Shown here piece by piece: positions 1 through 10,150 of a stretch of DNA of 50,770 bases; positions within the stretch are counted from its first letter, which is position 1, and each line of letters opens with the position of its first letter. The notes beneath the pieces were generated by a model. That model made no database searches and was not told where the DNA came from. It saw only the letters and a program-made list of their open reading frames with translations. The DNA comes from Nemertoderma westbladi. Its lineage: Eukaryota > Xenacoelomorpha > Nemertodermatida > Nemertodermatidae. The stretch lies in assembly GCA_032718475.1 (NCBI GenBank), contig JAUCBJ010001305.1:1-50770 (forward strand). The letters run 5' to 3'. A program made the translations under genes and the position numbers.

Positions 1-111
1 CAAATGTAAAAATCAGGAGATCTAGTACATAAGGAATCCTTCCTGCTTCGACGTGGCTTTCCACGTGGCTGTTCAACTTTTACATTACTGGAATTTTCCA
101 AATCCTAGATG

Positions 112-432
112 ATCAAGGACTAGATCTGTGTATTGGAAGAGAATCCTACCTGGCACTCGGATACGCAAATGATATTCAGCTGTTTAGTATCTGATATCAC
201 AAAAATCATCGATATATGCATAACATATTTCAACAGCCACGATCTAAATATCAGTTTAAAGAAGACCCACTATGTCGTATGTTCTGGCTCCCCTTGTAGA
301 TATGAAAGTATACGAATAGGTGATGCATTGATTAAACGAGAAGAAAAGTGTATGTATTATGTATTTAGGTCTCCCTCTACCGGCTACAAAAGGAAATCCA
401 AAGGAAATATTTTTGGAAGAAATGTTGGATGA
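112..432 (+). pseudogene. Decayed LINE reverse-transcriptase fragment
   Basis: Reading across one frame change near 175-190, the sequence gives YANDIQLF, a variant of the YADD catalytic box of non-LTR reverse transcriptases. It is followed by a helix and then LNISLKKTHYVVCSG, which matches the usual region after the box (leucine-rich, 'N..KT', then a strand). An in-frame TGA follows the box directly, so the stretch cannot code as it stands. The first Asp of YADD is Asn here. Only about 100 residues survive, with no endonuclease or 3' tail recognisable. The clade is uncertain; CR1/L2/Jockey-like is the closest impression. Confidence 0.5.
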
Positions 433-633
433 GTGATCATCACGACTGTGATGATCCGATGTAGGATCGTAAATAAGATAAATTGATATAAGCAAAGAAA
501 TATTGTTTATATTAATATAATCAGTAAAAGGGTAAAAACAGCAGTATTGCTGTAGTCCAGTATGCAGTACAGCAGTAGTCATGATTAGACTACAGGACTG
601 GTCAGGCTAATATAATAGCTACAGCATAAACAT

Positions 634-654
634 ATAAAACACGTTCGTGGGGCC
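634..654 (+). repeat. Left copy of a 21-bp inverted repeat (GTGGGG family end)
   Basis: These 21 bases are the exact reverse complement of 4845-4865 and include the core ACACGTTCGTGGGG. The same core followed by CTTCGCGCAGCAC recurs at 29395-29420 and 32478-32503, where it is the left end of a MITE. It therefore marks one end of a dispersed element family. Whether 634 and 4865 are the two ends of one element or of two separate copies cannot be decided from the sequence. Confidence 0.55.
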
Positions 655-1031
655 TTCGCGCAGCACGAGGCCCAGTTATGAGATACGAATTAAAATTGTG
701 CGACTGTATCACAAAATCAGGTTATGAGAGATTAACCCACACCACCAATTAATCAAAGAAAGGGGGACAGTACGTGTTCACCCCTTTTAATCTACACCTC
801 CCCCCCCCCTCCCCCCACCCACTAATACATAACCGCGACATCTACCACCCACGGAAGGGTAGCACGAACTTATTTCCAAACGCACGTTTAATATGCAAAG
901 CCAGGTGGTTTATAGGAATATAATCAATGCAGTACTCGTCTTCATTATAAGCCTCTTTGCATTCGACCTGTTTTGTATTAAAATATATTTATTAAACGCA
1001 GGCTGACAGTCTTTATAATAATAATACCTAG
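655..1031. other. Intergenic, C-rich tract, no gene seen
   Basis: Noncoding. It holds the continuation of the GTGGGG repeat end (to about 720), a C-rich tract at about 803-830, and a short ATA run near 1016-1027. No ORF with protein-like composition was found. Confidence 0.5.
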
Positions 1032-1224
1032 GGATGCCAGCTTCCAGACTTTCAATTTTTACTGCCGCGCAAACCCCACAGAGGAAGTTTTGGTTTGAGA
1101 GATCAAGCCCATCGGCAATTGGTGTTGTCAATTTCGGTCCAGGAAATCTGACAATGGGAGCATTCAATCTTAGCTGTGGTCCATTCCCGTGGTTTCGGCT
1201 TCCTTTTCTTCGTCCCAATGACAT
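1032..1224 (-). CDS. Possible first coding exon, unknown protein
   Basis: On the minus strand an ATG at 1224 follows an in-frame TGA and opens 64 residues of ordinary mixed composition, starting MSLGRRKGSRNHGNGPQ and including PIVRFPGPKLTTPIADG and CGVCAAV. The open frame then runs into a low-complexity YYYY stretch. Just before it lies CTAG|GTATTATT, a plausible splice donor at about 1031/1030. A second minus-strand frame (1369-1103) overlaps it. I do not recognise the protein and see no following exon to the left, so this is only a candidate exon. Confidence 0.2.
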
Positions 1225-1445
1225 ATTCTTCTGAAGACGTTCGATTCGCTTTCAGTTTATTGTTGGCGTTTGTGTTTTGAAGTTGTATTCGAGTGGACAG
1301 TCGCGCCGGTTTCGAGGTAATCATACCGACCTGTGATAAGCGTTGGTTTTGTTGAGTGCCGGTATTCATCTTCTCTCACCTCTTCAATGTCAGATGTTGC
1401 AAATACTGATAACACGAATAACGGTATATATTTCAATACTTGTCA

Positions 1446-3625
1446 CCCTGCAAACAATGTATTGTTAAAAAGCTGTTATTAAAATGTTATTTAATGACAT
1501 AGATAACATTATTTCAAATTGTTAGATTAATGATAAAAAAACTGTAAATTGGCCAAGAAATATGACGTTATATACTAACGTTATTATTTCGTTTTTAATA
1601 ACATTAAAATAACAAAGCCAGGATGGTTACATATATCATTACTTTTATGTTATTCCTCATCATTATTATTGTATTTTTATTGACATTAAAATAACAACGG
1701 CATAATGTTTATTTAGATCGTTACTTTTATGTTATTTCTTAACATAAAAATATTGTTTGCTAAAAACGTAACATTATACGTGCATTTAAGCCCTTCTATC
1801 ATGTTTTATGGTTGGTTCGCTTCTTCAAACTAATAATCCCCCTGCATTGCCGTTCTTTATATCGTTCTTTGTAATTGCCAAACCCTTTCTTTATTGAATA
1901 ATTAATTAATAATTTCCCTACGCATGTTGATATGGTTGTGGCAGGCTACAATCTCTAGCACAGTTTGATTGAATACAATTTTGTTGTAGGCAATTGTATG
2001 CAAATTAATAACAATTAAAACGTATAACATGAATTGAATTTTTTGTATAATGACCAGTCAGGAACAAATAATGAAATAAACAGCAAAATCAAAGTAAAAT
2101 ATCACAGAATAAGTAAACAACAAATATATGGCTGTATGGCCCATTACGTAAATGGTTTTGATATTTCGGTTAAAGTTAATCACAGACTTAAAAAGAATAT
2201 GTTTATGACGTAATAATAAGTGACAACAACGTAATGAATTGCATCAATTAAAATACTTTGAGTTAATATTATTCACTAGATTTATAGATCTGATTTGTAG
2301 ATATAGTGGGTTTAATAAATAATTGTTAAATTGTTAAATGTTAAATTGTTAAAAGGAGCAGGTTACAGTCGGCTACAGAGGCACATTATTATATCCTACG
2401 GGTAAACAAAAAAAAACAGGTTACAGATTTATTTCTGGGAGAGTAATCAGTACTTATTTGAATCGATATCTCCCTGGAGAGGGATGATTTTGATTGCATC
2501 GCAAATCCTCCATCTGAACAAATCATATTTAAAAAATTTAATGTTAATTATAATTATAGCTGAGTGAGCTTCATCTATTAAACTGTAAAAAGAAATCAAT
2601 AGGCCTAGGCTCTACAAAAGTACAATCTAAAAACTGAAACAATAAATAGTTTGTAATAACAGTTAATGTGAAGTTTTCAAATCGAAATCGAATCTAAAGT
2701 TTTGTAGTAATGCTGTCCCTGTGCCCTGCCCCTTCGACTGAAAACTGGGACCTCCCAATAATAAGAATTCCAATCTTTAGTCCTCGGCTGTTGAAATCCA
2801 CCATCAGTACAGACAAATAAGTCAATCCTCCACCTGTCAGTGCTGGTTTAAGGGGACTTCCTGGTCCTGGCAGACTTGAATTCTGTAATTGGTAGGTCTA
2901 ATGCAGTAATGTGTGAATCCAGAGGGTAAAGGCAAACTCGCATTCAGGTAGATATGTTTTATTTATGAGTTCAGGTTAAATAAATCACAAAACCAAAAAT
3001 ACAGTATAAGCTACTCTACAGTGCAGTAGGCCTGCAGTAACTACTGTATAGATACATAAGTATAGATACATATATACATAGATACATAGATACATATAGT
3101 AATACATAATATAGAGATAGGCCTTGCAGTACAGCAGTATAACAATACATATACACAATAAACATTGAATACAGGCATGCCAGAATGAGTATTGTACAAC
3201 ATACGTACCATACTGTATACCATTTACATGTGGAAAATTCCTTCATTACCGCGAATTTTAAAATTAGCCAATCATCAATCTCAGATTAGATAATAGAAGT
3301 GACAGCGACTATCGCATACTGTTTATTTTATGTGACAAAATAACATTGTTCTGATATGTAACAAACCATGTTCTTAAAATGTTAGAACTAAACACTTATA
3401 AAACATTTTTGACTAATGTTTATGTTCTCACATTAAAATTACGTTTTTTTAACATCAACAGTTATCATTTATTTAATGTCTGACAAAGACATTATAGAGT
3501 AATGTTAAAATAACATATATTGAACATCTAAATATTCTATCAAACAAGGGAATAACATTTATCAACATTTATAACAAATTAATGATGTTTTTCTGACATT
3601 CCTTGAAAGTAAATTGTTTGCAGGG
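1446..3625. mobile_element. Candidate foldback-like element with 13-bp terminal inverted repeats
   Basis: CCCTGCAAACAAT at 1446-1458 is the perfect reverse complement of 3613-3625. Both arms (about 1446-1790 and 3330-3625) are AT-rich and full of AATAACATT/AATGTTAT words. The left arm has two tandem copies of a roughly 85-bp subunit (1591-1665 and 1675-1745) containing CATTAAAATAACAA and ACTTTTATGTTATT. Long repeat-built arms around an unrelated centre are typical of foldback elements. No clear target-site duplication and no transposase ORF were found, so the outer limits are provisional. Confidence 0.42.
3040..3112 (+). repeat. GATACATA simple-sequence tract
   Basis: An imperfect tandem run of GATACATA/TACATAGA units inside the candidate element at 1446-3625. 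The minus-strand reading frames across it are low-complexity and not treated as genes. Confidence 0.6.
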
Positions 3626-4207
3626 CAATAGTAATATATATAATTTAGATAACTATTTTATATCTGTACTGTTGAGCAAACTCTACATAAATTCCAACCT
3701 GTGTATCGCCGGTAGTGCTGTTGCTGTGCAAGTGCTGAAGTGCTAGTTGCCACCGGTCAGCCGGTACCGGTAGTAGGGTGGTACCTACGGTGCGCACTAC
3801 AACGGCAGTACAGCAATACGGTGTACCGTGCCAATGCAGCAATGACTGAATGATTAGCGGTAACTATCTAAACTATTATATTATTATTACCGGTGCCGGT
3901 ACTGGGCTAATTAGGCCTAAACTATAATCACCGCAAGGGTTGCCGGGGCCATGTTTAATTAGATTACATGATATGGCATGTCTGCAGTGTATGGTACCGG
4001 CTGACCAGTATTGCAGTATTGACTGATTGCAGGATTCTCGATTCAGGGATTGAGTACAGCCTGACAGTACCGGTACACATGGTACATGCAGATTGGCAGA
4101 CAGCCCCAATGTATTGCAAAATTTGTCAGAAACCCAGCTGATTTAACCTACAGTATTAATAATTTAACGCATTTTAAATTTGGATAAATAAATTTATTAT
4201 AACTGCA
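3626..4207. other. Intergenic, ACCGGT-rich, no gene seen
   Basis: Noncoding. The stretch is notable for clustered ACCGGT/GGTACC palindromes (3750-3790, 3888-3902, 3995-4080) and for CAGTA/CAATA words. Short minus-strand frames exist but show no conserved motif and sit on the repetitive words. Confidence 0.45.
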
Positions 4208-4560
4208 ATAACAGTTACACTGATGCTGCACGAAGGCCCCACGCAAATTCTACTTGGAAAATTTTCAAACTTTTGCCAAACAACATGTGTACCAAGTTTG
4301 GATAGATTTCATCAAGGATTGGCCGAGTTATTAACGTTTAAAATAAAATACTGAAAAAAAACGCGACAGATCGACAGAACGACAGGTTGATTAATGGTAC
4401 CCCTACGCTAAGGCTCACTCACTTCGTGGCTCGCCCCACAGAACGACAGGTTGATTAATGGTACCCCTACGCTAAGGCTCACTCACTTTGTGGCTCGCCC
4501 CACAGGTTGATTAATGGTACCACTACGCTAAGGCTCACTCATTTCGTGGCTCGCCCCACA
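4208..4560 (+). repeat. Repeat-family copy ending in three tandem units
   Basis: The stretch starts near GCACGAAGGCCCCACG and contains 'accaagtttggatagatttcatc', related to the 'actaagtttggttcaattccgaac' segment of the MITE copies at 29403 and 32486. It ends with three direct repeats: 4377-4440, 4441-4504 and 4505-4560. Each unit starts around GGTTGATTAATGGTACC and ends GTGGCTCGCCCCACA. The last motif is the inverted form of the GTGGGGCGAG end seen at 8037 and 8622. It is read as a degenerate member of the GTGGGG-ended family. Confidence 0.5.
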
Positions 4561-4675
4561 TCAATACTGTAGGACATAGGCACTACAGTAGTGTAAGGTA
4601 AAGTATCTGCCTTTCATTAATCCTCTGTGCTCCTTTCGGTTGGGGTGGTGCAGATTAAGAGGGCGGTTGAAGCAA

Positions 4676-4698
4676 GGGGGGGGGGGGGGGGGGGGGGG
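4676..4698 (+). repeat. Poly-G run (23 G)
   Basis: Twenty-three consecutive G residues, followed by TGGG. It could form a G-quadruplex, and its length is likely to vary or be mis-assembled. The open frame across it (4627-4809) is only a glycine run. Confidence 0.9.
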
Positions 4699-4844
4699 TG
4701 GGATCCTCTCTTCTTTGATTTATTCTTATTGGCGTTTTGGTTAAATTTTCTTAATTATTTATTTAAATTTCTTAAGTACCGATTTTGGGATAAAATTGCT
4801 CAATTTTAATCTGTATCTAATAACTGAGCTTTGTCCTGCGGGAT

Positions 4845-4865
4845 GGCCCCACGAACGTGTTTTAT
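4845..4865 (-). repeat. Right copy of the 21-bp inverted repeat
   Basis: Exact reverse complement of 634-654, with core CCCCACGAACGTGT. See the entry at 634 for the family. Confidence 0.55.
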
Positions 4866-5509
4866 TGTATACAATTATACTGATATTTCGAGTTAATTTT
4901 ACTGTACATATAGTATGTGATAAGTTTTAAACTACGTGTTTATATTTTATTGTACCTTGTCAAATAAACTTTACCCTCGGTATGTGATACTACTTTTTAA
5001 ACTGTAGCTACGTAACTGATATATTTTAAACTGTAAAGTTAATTTTATTTCAAGTTTAATACCATATAGTCGAGTCAATCTAGCAAAATAGGATGAATTG
5101 CGAATTTGTAATGGGTTGACACCCTTTTTCGGCTAGATTGATTCACCTAATATACACGTGATTTATTGTAAACTACTGTACAGAGTTAGACCATTTATGT
5201 TACCTAGGCAAGTCAATTTTATTATATAATTTTAAACATGTATTATCCTGCCGTCCATTAATTTACTGATTTACAGTAATTGGACAGCCCGATTTACTTA
5301 AAACAATGTAAAATAAATTACCGTTAAATTAGGATTTATGTATATAGGCCTGTTAATGATTAAGTAATGTGCGTGCAGTACCGGTATGTATAAAAATCAA
5401 TCAATCAACCCACACAGCACAACAGTCAGTACAACACAACACAGACAGTGAGCTAATCAGTACACAGCAGTACAGCAGTAGGCCTACTACAGTACTATCT
5501 GATCTGATA
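4866..5509. other. Upstream region of the TRIM gene, with a 10-bp stem inverted repeat
   Basis: AT-rich and noncoding. TCAATCTAGC at 5075-5084 pairs perfectly with GCTAGATTGA at 5132-5141 across a 47-base gap, the only clear structure. No TATA box with matching spacing could be defended, although the promoter of the TRIM gene should lie here. Confidence 0.4.
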
Positions 5510-7622
5510 ATGGAACAAGAACAATTACTGGAACGAGAGTTGGAATGTTCTATTTGTCTACGATTATTGGAGAAGCCGCGAGTGTTGAAGTGTTCTCACT
5601 CGTTTTGCTTCAAATGTATCGCTAAAGTTTCTAAACAACTCGGTGATGGACTATCGATAGAATGTCCGCGGTGTAGGAATCCCACCGAGGTGAAGAAACT
5701 CGAATCGTTGCCGGCCGTCAGTCATATCGTCACCGCTATGATCGATTTGATTCGCAAAGATAAGATATGTGAGGGATGTCGAAAAAATAAAGGAACGAAT
5801 CCCTGTAAAGATTGCGGGACAGAATTGTGCCGACCGTGTGAACTCTTCCATGTCTGTGATGATGTTAACCAAACTGATTCGGCAGCAGCGGGTGGACAGG
5901 CGGGATGCAGCTTTGATGACATTGAGCTGGAAAAACAAGGAGCAGTTGGTGGATCTAAAGAACCGGATCCGGATCTGTGTGGAATCCACGGTCGAAACAA
6001 ACGTCATTATTGCGAGAAATGCGAATCTCTTGTATGCCGTCAATGCCATTCAGTTGACGGTGTTTCTAAAGATCACGAGATTTTGTATTCAAACGAAGTC
6101 TGTCAAACAATCCGAGGAAACTTAGTAGACGGTCCGTGGAAGTTGAGGTCGCGATTGGAGAATAAACTAACAGTGTTGGAAGGAATTCTGGAGGATTTAG
6201 ACGACGTCACTGAAGTTTCCACCGACGACGTCCGCAAACACTTCCAATGTTTATACAACGAATTAAAGGCGGCTGAAGATGCGATGATGAAGGAGATTGG
6301 GGATCTAAAAACCGAAACGGCGGATAAAATATCCGCAGCAAAAGAAAATCTCGCTGATATTGGAATTCCTGAAGAGAACGAATATTATAAGAAGATAAAG
6401 AATTCCGAGTTGATCAAAGAAATACCGGAAGCCAAGAAGATCCTAAAGAAATACAAAGAAATCGAGCAGCGGATCTCTGAGGTTGAACTTGTTGCGGTGC
6501 CGGAAATACGTTTCGTTCCAGTCGAGTTACCAAAGGGGTTGGGAGGGTTTATCGGTCGTGTTTGTGTCGTAAATAAAGGATGGGATCCAGAGGAGATGGA
6601 GAAGGTGGGGGATCCAGTGGGGCTGGGGAAGGTGGGGGTAGAGAAGCTGGATGATTCAGGGAAACTGAAGAAGGTGGGGGATCCAGTGGGGGTTGAAATG
6701 GAGAGGCGATTTGATCTCCTCCAATACGAGAAAGTTTTACTAAAACGTCCGACTCTAAAGGAAACTTGTCGGATCGATTGTCGGAGAATGGGAATCGGTA
6801 AAGTCGGCCCGATTGGTGGTGGCGCGGAGGATCCTGGGGATAACCGACTCCGTAACCAACAGGATCTGTTTCTATAACGTCAACGCCGACGATTCTTTAT
6901 CTCCACGTGGAGAACCAGTGGGGGTAAAAGCGACTGCAACGCCGCAAAGAAACCGATTCTATTCTTGGAGAGTTGCAGCGATACAATCTGGATCGCCGCG
7001 ACGGATGTTTGTCTGTTTCTTATAGATACAGAGGCGGTTGGAGAGAAAGTCCGACATCGTTGTCTGGGTAACGAGAGACACCTCGGTAGACCTCTAGGAT
7101 CTATAACTGGGGTGTCGCGGTATTGGGATCCTTATGTAATTGTAATTACTGAATATAATTACATAATTCGATTTAACCCAAACGATTGTTCGATTAGTTG
7201 GATTTCCCGTGTCGATCAACCCGGGAGACTTCTTGGTACCGGTTGGTCCGGCTACAACCCATTAACCGCCTTTCTATTCCAACCCAACGAACGGAAGATA
7301 TCCGTCTGCCACTATAACGTTCGCGGCTCCAACCCCAACGTTACCCTCGTATTGGATAGAACGCTAAACGTTCTAGATTGCGGTAAATCCGTCCCTATCG
7401 GGGGAGTGAAGTGGCTGTGCCAAGGCGGATTATTATCTCTTAGTTCCTTTAGAAGAAGATGATAAACAATATGTCGGTGTTTATGATTGGGTTGATGATG
7501 GAAGTAAAGTATCCCGATTGGGTGCGGTGCCGGTAGACGGGTTCGGTGGGTTGGCTGGAACCAATAAAGGATTATTTGTTTACGAAACTGTCCGTAACTG
7601 TTTGGTTTATATTAAATACTAA
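5510..7622 (+). pseudogene. TRIM-family E3 ubiquitin ligase, single exon, frame-disrupted
   Basis: TRIM proteins are RING-type E3 ubiquitin ligases. The start is the ATG at 5510; the frame is open further upstream but unlike protein. Seen: a perfect C3HC4 RING (Cys13, 16, 28, His30, Cys33, 36, 52, 55), a B-box-1-like cluster (87-116), B-box 2 (157-189), then a charged coiled-coil (about 205-330). After residue 350 comes a Gly/Val-rich stretch with GDPVG repeats. The C-terminal half reads like beta-propeller strands (TDSVTNRICFYN, VIVITEYNYIIRFN, KGLFVYETVRN), as in NHL-type TRIMs. That half is spread over frames: the RING frame stops at 6877, homology continues in another frame from about 6815, returns to the first by 6965, and shifts again near 7415 to end at TAA 7620-7622. 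No introns were found. It is either a young pseudogene or an intact gene with three assembly indels. Confidence 0.75.
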
Positions 7623-7777
7623 CTCAATCAGCTCCACTTATACTTTTAGGTTTAACTAACTAACTAATACCGGTTTGTATCTCTTTACTAAAACATATTT
7701 TGTTACATTATATATCAACTTATCGGCGCTCTGATGGTATCCTCCTAACGCTGTAAAGTAATCAATAACTTAGAATC

Positions 7778-7783
7778 AATAAA
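7778..7783 (+). terminator. Polyadenylation signal of the TRIM gene
   Basis: AATAAA lies 155 bp after the last stop of the TRIM reading frame, a normal 3' UTR distance. A GT-rich downstream element is not obvious. Confidence 0.4.
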
Positions 7784-8036
7784 CTTCTAGAACACATCTT
7801 GAGTTTCCTCCATTGTTCTAACTTGTAAGATAACCAAACTAGTCGGCAGCCACAAAGGAAAGGTATACCGAAACTTTTTGGACGGATTTAATTGTTTTGA
7901 TGTTTTGAGTTCTATAGGTCCCACTTAATGAGGAAATGGCGATTATAACATTTTTGACTTTGGGCATTTTGAAATAACGACCTAGTTGCTAAGGACCACA
8001 TAACCCTACTTTAAGGCATAGCAACTGCAATACAGC

Positions 8037-8250
8037 ATGTGGGGCGAGACACGAATGGCGAGCCATCAGCGAACTGATATAATTATACTATGGCCGTTTT
8101 TCAAAAGTCTGTGTGTGTGTGTCAGTGTGTCGGAAGCCATAAATGTCGGAAGCCATAATCTAAATTAATATCTTTAGCTAAATTGTATGGTTGAATCGAA
8201 TTATTTCGATTCTTCTATCGGTAATTAATTATTTAGGGGGGTAACATTTA
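8037..8250 (+). repeat. GTGGGG-family repeat, copy 1 of a local pair
   Basis: It starts ATGTGGGGCGAGACACGAAT. The first roughly 75 bases are identical to those at 8622. A (TG)n tract follows, then 'ggaagccataaatgtcggaagcca' and 'aaattgtatggtt', which are shared with copy 2 but diverging. The end is not sharply defined. Confidence 0.65.
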
Positions 8251-8621
8251 TCCCATCTGGTATAAAATTAACATGGGTAGATTCGCCGTGTCCCATTCTA
8301 TCAAAGTCTTTACTTTATACTCGAGATTAATGTCAAGTTTTATATTTATTTATTGATTTACAATTAAAATTGCATTTTTATCAATTTATTCACACGCTGG
8401 CTCTAACTGCCTAATGACAGTCAATAGGGAGTAATTCCTTCCCGTGTCTTAGCAACGCTGAGAATGTCCTGGCTTGTTAGAGGCAGACTGCTGCTGGTAG
8501 GATATCATTAATTCCCTATCCATTCACTCACTCTCCATAGAACTGGCTGACTGGAGTGTGTGTGTGTGTTTAGGTATCAGTTATTCAATGACATTAATAT
8601 TATTACTAAAGTAACGTCGGG

Positions 8622-8830
8622 ATGTGGGGCGAGACACGAATGGCGAGCCATCAGCGAACTGATATAATTATACTATGGCCGTTTTTCAAAAGTCTGTGTG
8701 TGGGGGTGTGTGTGTGTGTGTGTGTGTCGGAAGCCATAAATGTCGGAAGCCAATATCTTCAGCCAAATTGTATGGTTAAGTCATTTTGAACGGTCTCTCC
8801 ATGGAAATTAATTGTTTAGCACCATACGAT
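8622..8830 (+). repeat. GTGGGG-family repeat, copy 2 of a local pair
   Basis: Direct repeat of 8037-8250, 585 bp downstream. Its (TG)n tract (8696-8727) is longer. The sequence between the copies (about 8250-8621) is AT-rich with no gene. Confidence 0.65.
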
Positions 8831-9400
8831 TAAAGTTATTTTGCACAGAAATTAGATATCTGGAATCCATGTACCCCATTCCATTATAGTTTTTTATTTT
8901 TTCAAGTGATTTGCGTTAATAAATGCATTTTTAATTGATTTAAATATAATTAACATTGTAAATTCATACGCTGATTCCATTCTCCCCCATAGAGCCTAAG
9001 GCATGGCAAGGGCAGCTGTGCCCAATAATATTTCTTGAATTACTAACATGGCTAAAGTCATTGACCAAGCCCAGTGCCAATGTATCCAAGGACGCCTTGG
9101 CTAGTACACAAGGACATGGCCTAACTGTAATAGTCTAGTAGAAGGAATAGTGCTCCTTCAATACATCTCAGACAGAAAGCAATTCATTTGCCTGTGCCTA
9201 GCAACGCGTGCTCCATAACATAACATGACATATTGTCATTGGTCAATAAACGTGGCTCAAAGCGTTGCAAAATATTTTTTTTTTATTTCTTGCCGAACCT
9301 CAATATATTATATACCATTGGAATCGTCTTTTTGAGCTCTTTCCAGATCTGGCCAAAATATATAAATATACTCAAGTCTAAAAGTTTTATAGGCGAAATA
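8831..9400. other. Intergenic, no gene seen
   Basis: AT-rich noncoding sequence. A plus-strand frame begins near 9233 but enters the CCAAGGTATAC word cluster and is not protein-like. Confidence 0.4.
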
Positions 9401-9403
9401 ACG

Positions 9404-9725
9404 CTAAATGCTATCCAAGGTAGACATCCAAGGTATACATGGGTTCAAGGTATACATTTTTGTGTACCAAGGTATACATTGGTTAAATTTTCAAGGTACG
9501 TTTTGTGTACCAAGGTATACAATTTGTGTACCAAGGTATACATTTTGTGTATCAAGGTATACATTGGTTACATTTTCAAGGTATACGTTTTGTGTACCAA
9601 GGTATACGTGTTGTGTAGCAAGGTAGTCTACCAAGGTATAGGTGTTGTGTAGCAAGGTATTCTTCGTTTGGTGTAACAAGGTAAACATGGGTTCAATCTT
9701 TAAGGCATGAGATTTGTGTATCAAG
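9404..9725 (+). repeat. Cluster of CCAAGGTATACATT words
   Basis: More than ten copies of CAAGGTATAC or close variants, separated by 'tttgtgta' spacers at irregular 15-35 bp intervals. The reverse complement GTATACCTTGG recurs once per unit in the 87-bp array at 10151-11418. The same word marks the left edge of both copies of the 3.1 kb duplication (27349, 30431). It therefore seems to be a dispersed repeat component rather than a local accident. Confidence 0.7.
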
Positions 9726-10150
9726 GGTTACGATATTAGTGATTTTGAAAACAAGTAAATAAGTTAGGCTATATCTGGGGTCAATATATCCAGGGATCCG
9801 TTCTATCTGGTGAATTTGTCTCGTTTTTGGAATGAGTTTGGGGGAAGTTAATGTTTCTGGAAGACTATCATGTTCACCCTTCAAATCGACCAGCGAAATG
9901 ATCGAGAAATGGCAACTGCTTATATTATCTTTTGCGAATGATTGGAACTCTTCAGATACCCCCCCCCCCCCCCCCCCCCCACTCCTGAACGCGTTGCCTT
10001 TATGAACGCCCCGTAAAGTTATTTTACCAAGTACCAAGTACCGGTAAATGAATTATAACGGTATTCTGTTTCAAGCTTGGAGATACTTGAGTTAAATACG
10101 TGGCACATCACACAGTAACTAAGGTCCGTGCTAGAATGCTAGATTGAAAT
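9726..10150. other. Spacer with poly-C run
   Basis: Noncoding. It contains 22 consecutive C residues at 9959-9980, the mirror of the poly-G run at 4676. No credible gene. Confidence 0.5.

Noticed and set aside
3645-4109. Minus-strand ORFs near 3645-3842 and 3876-4109
   Set aside because: They run over clustered ACCGGT/CAGTA words, lack conserved features, and have no supported exon boundaries.
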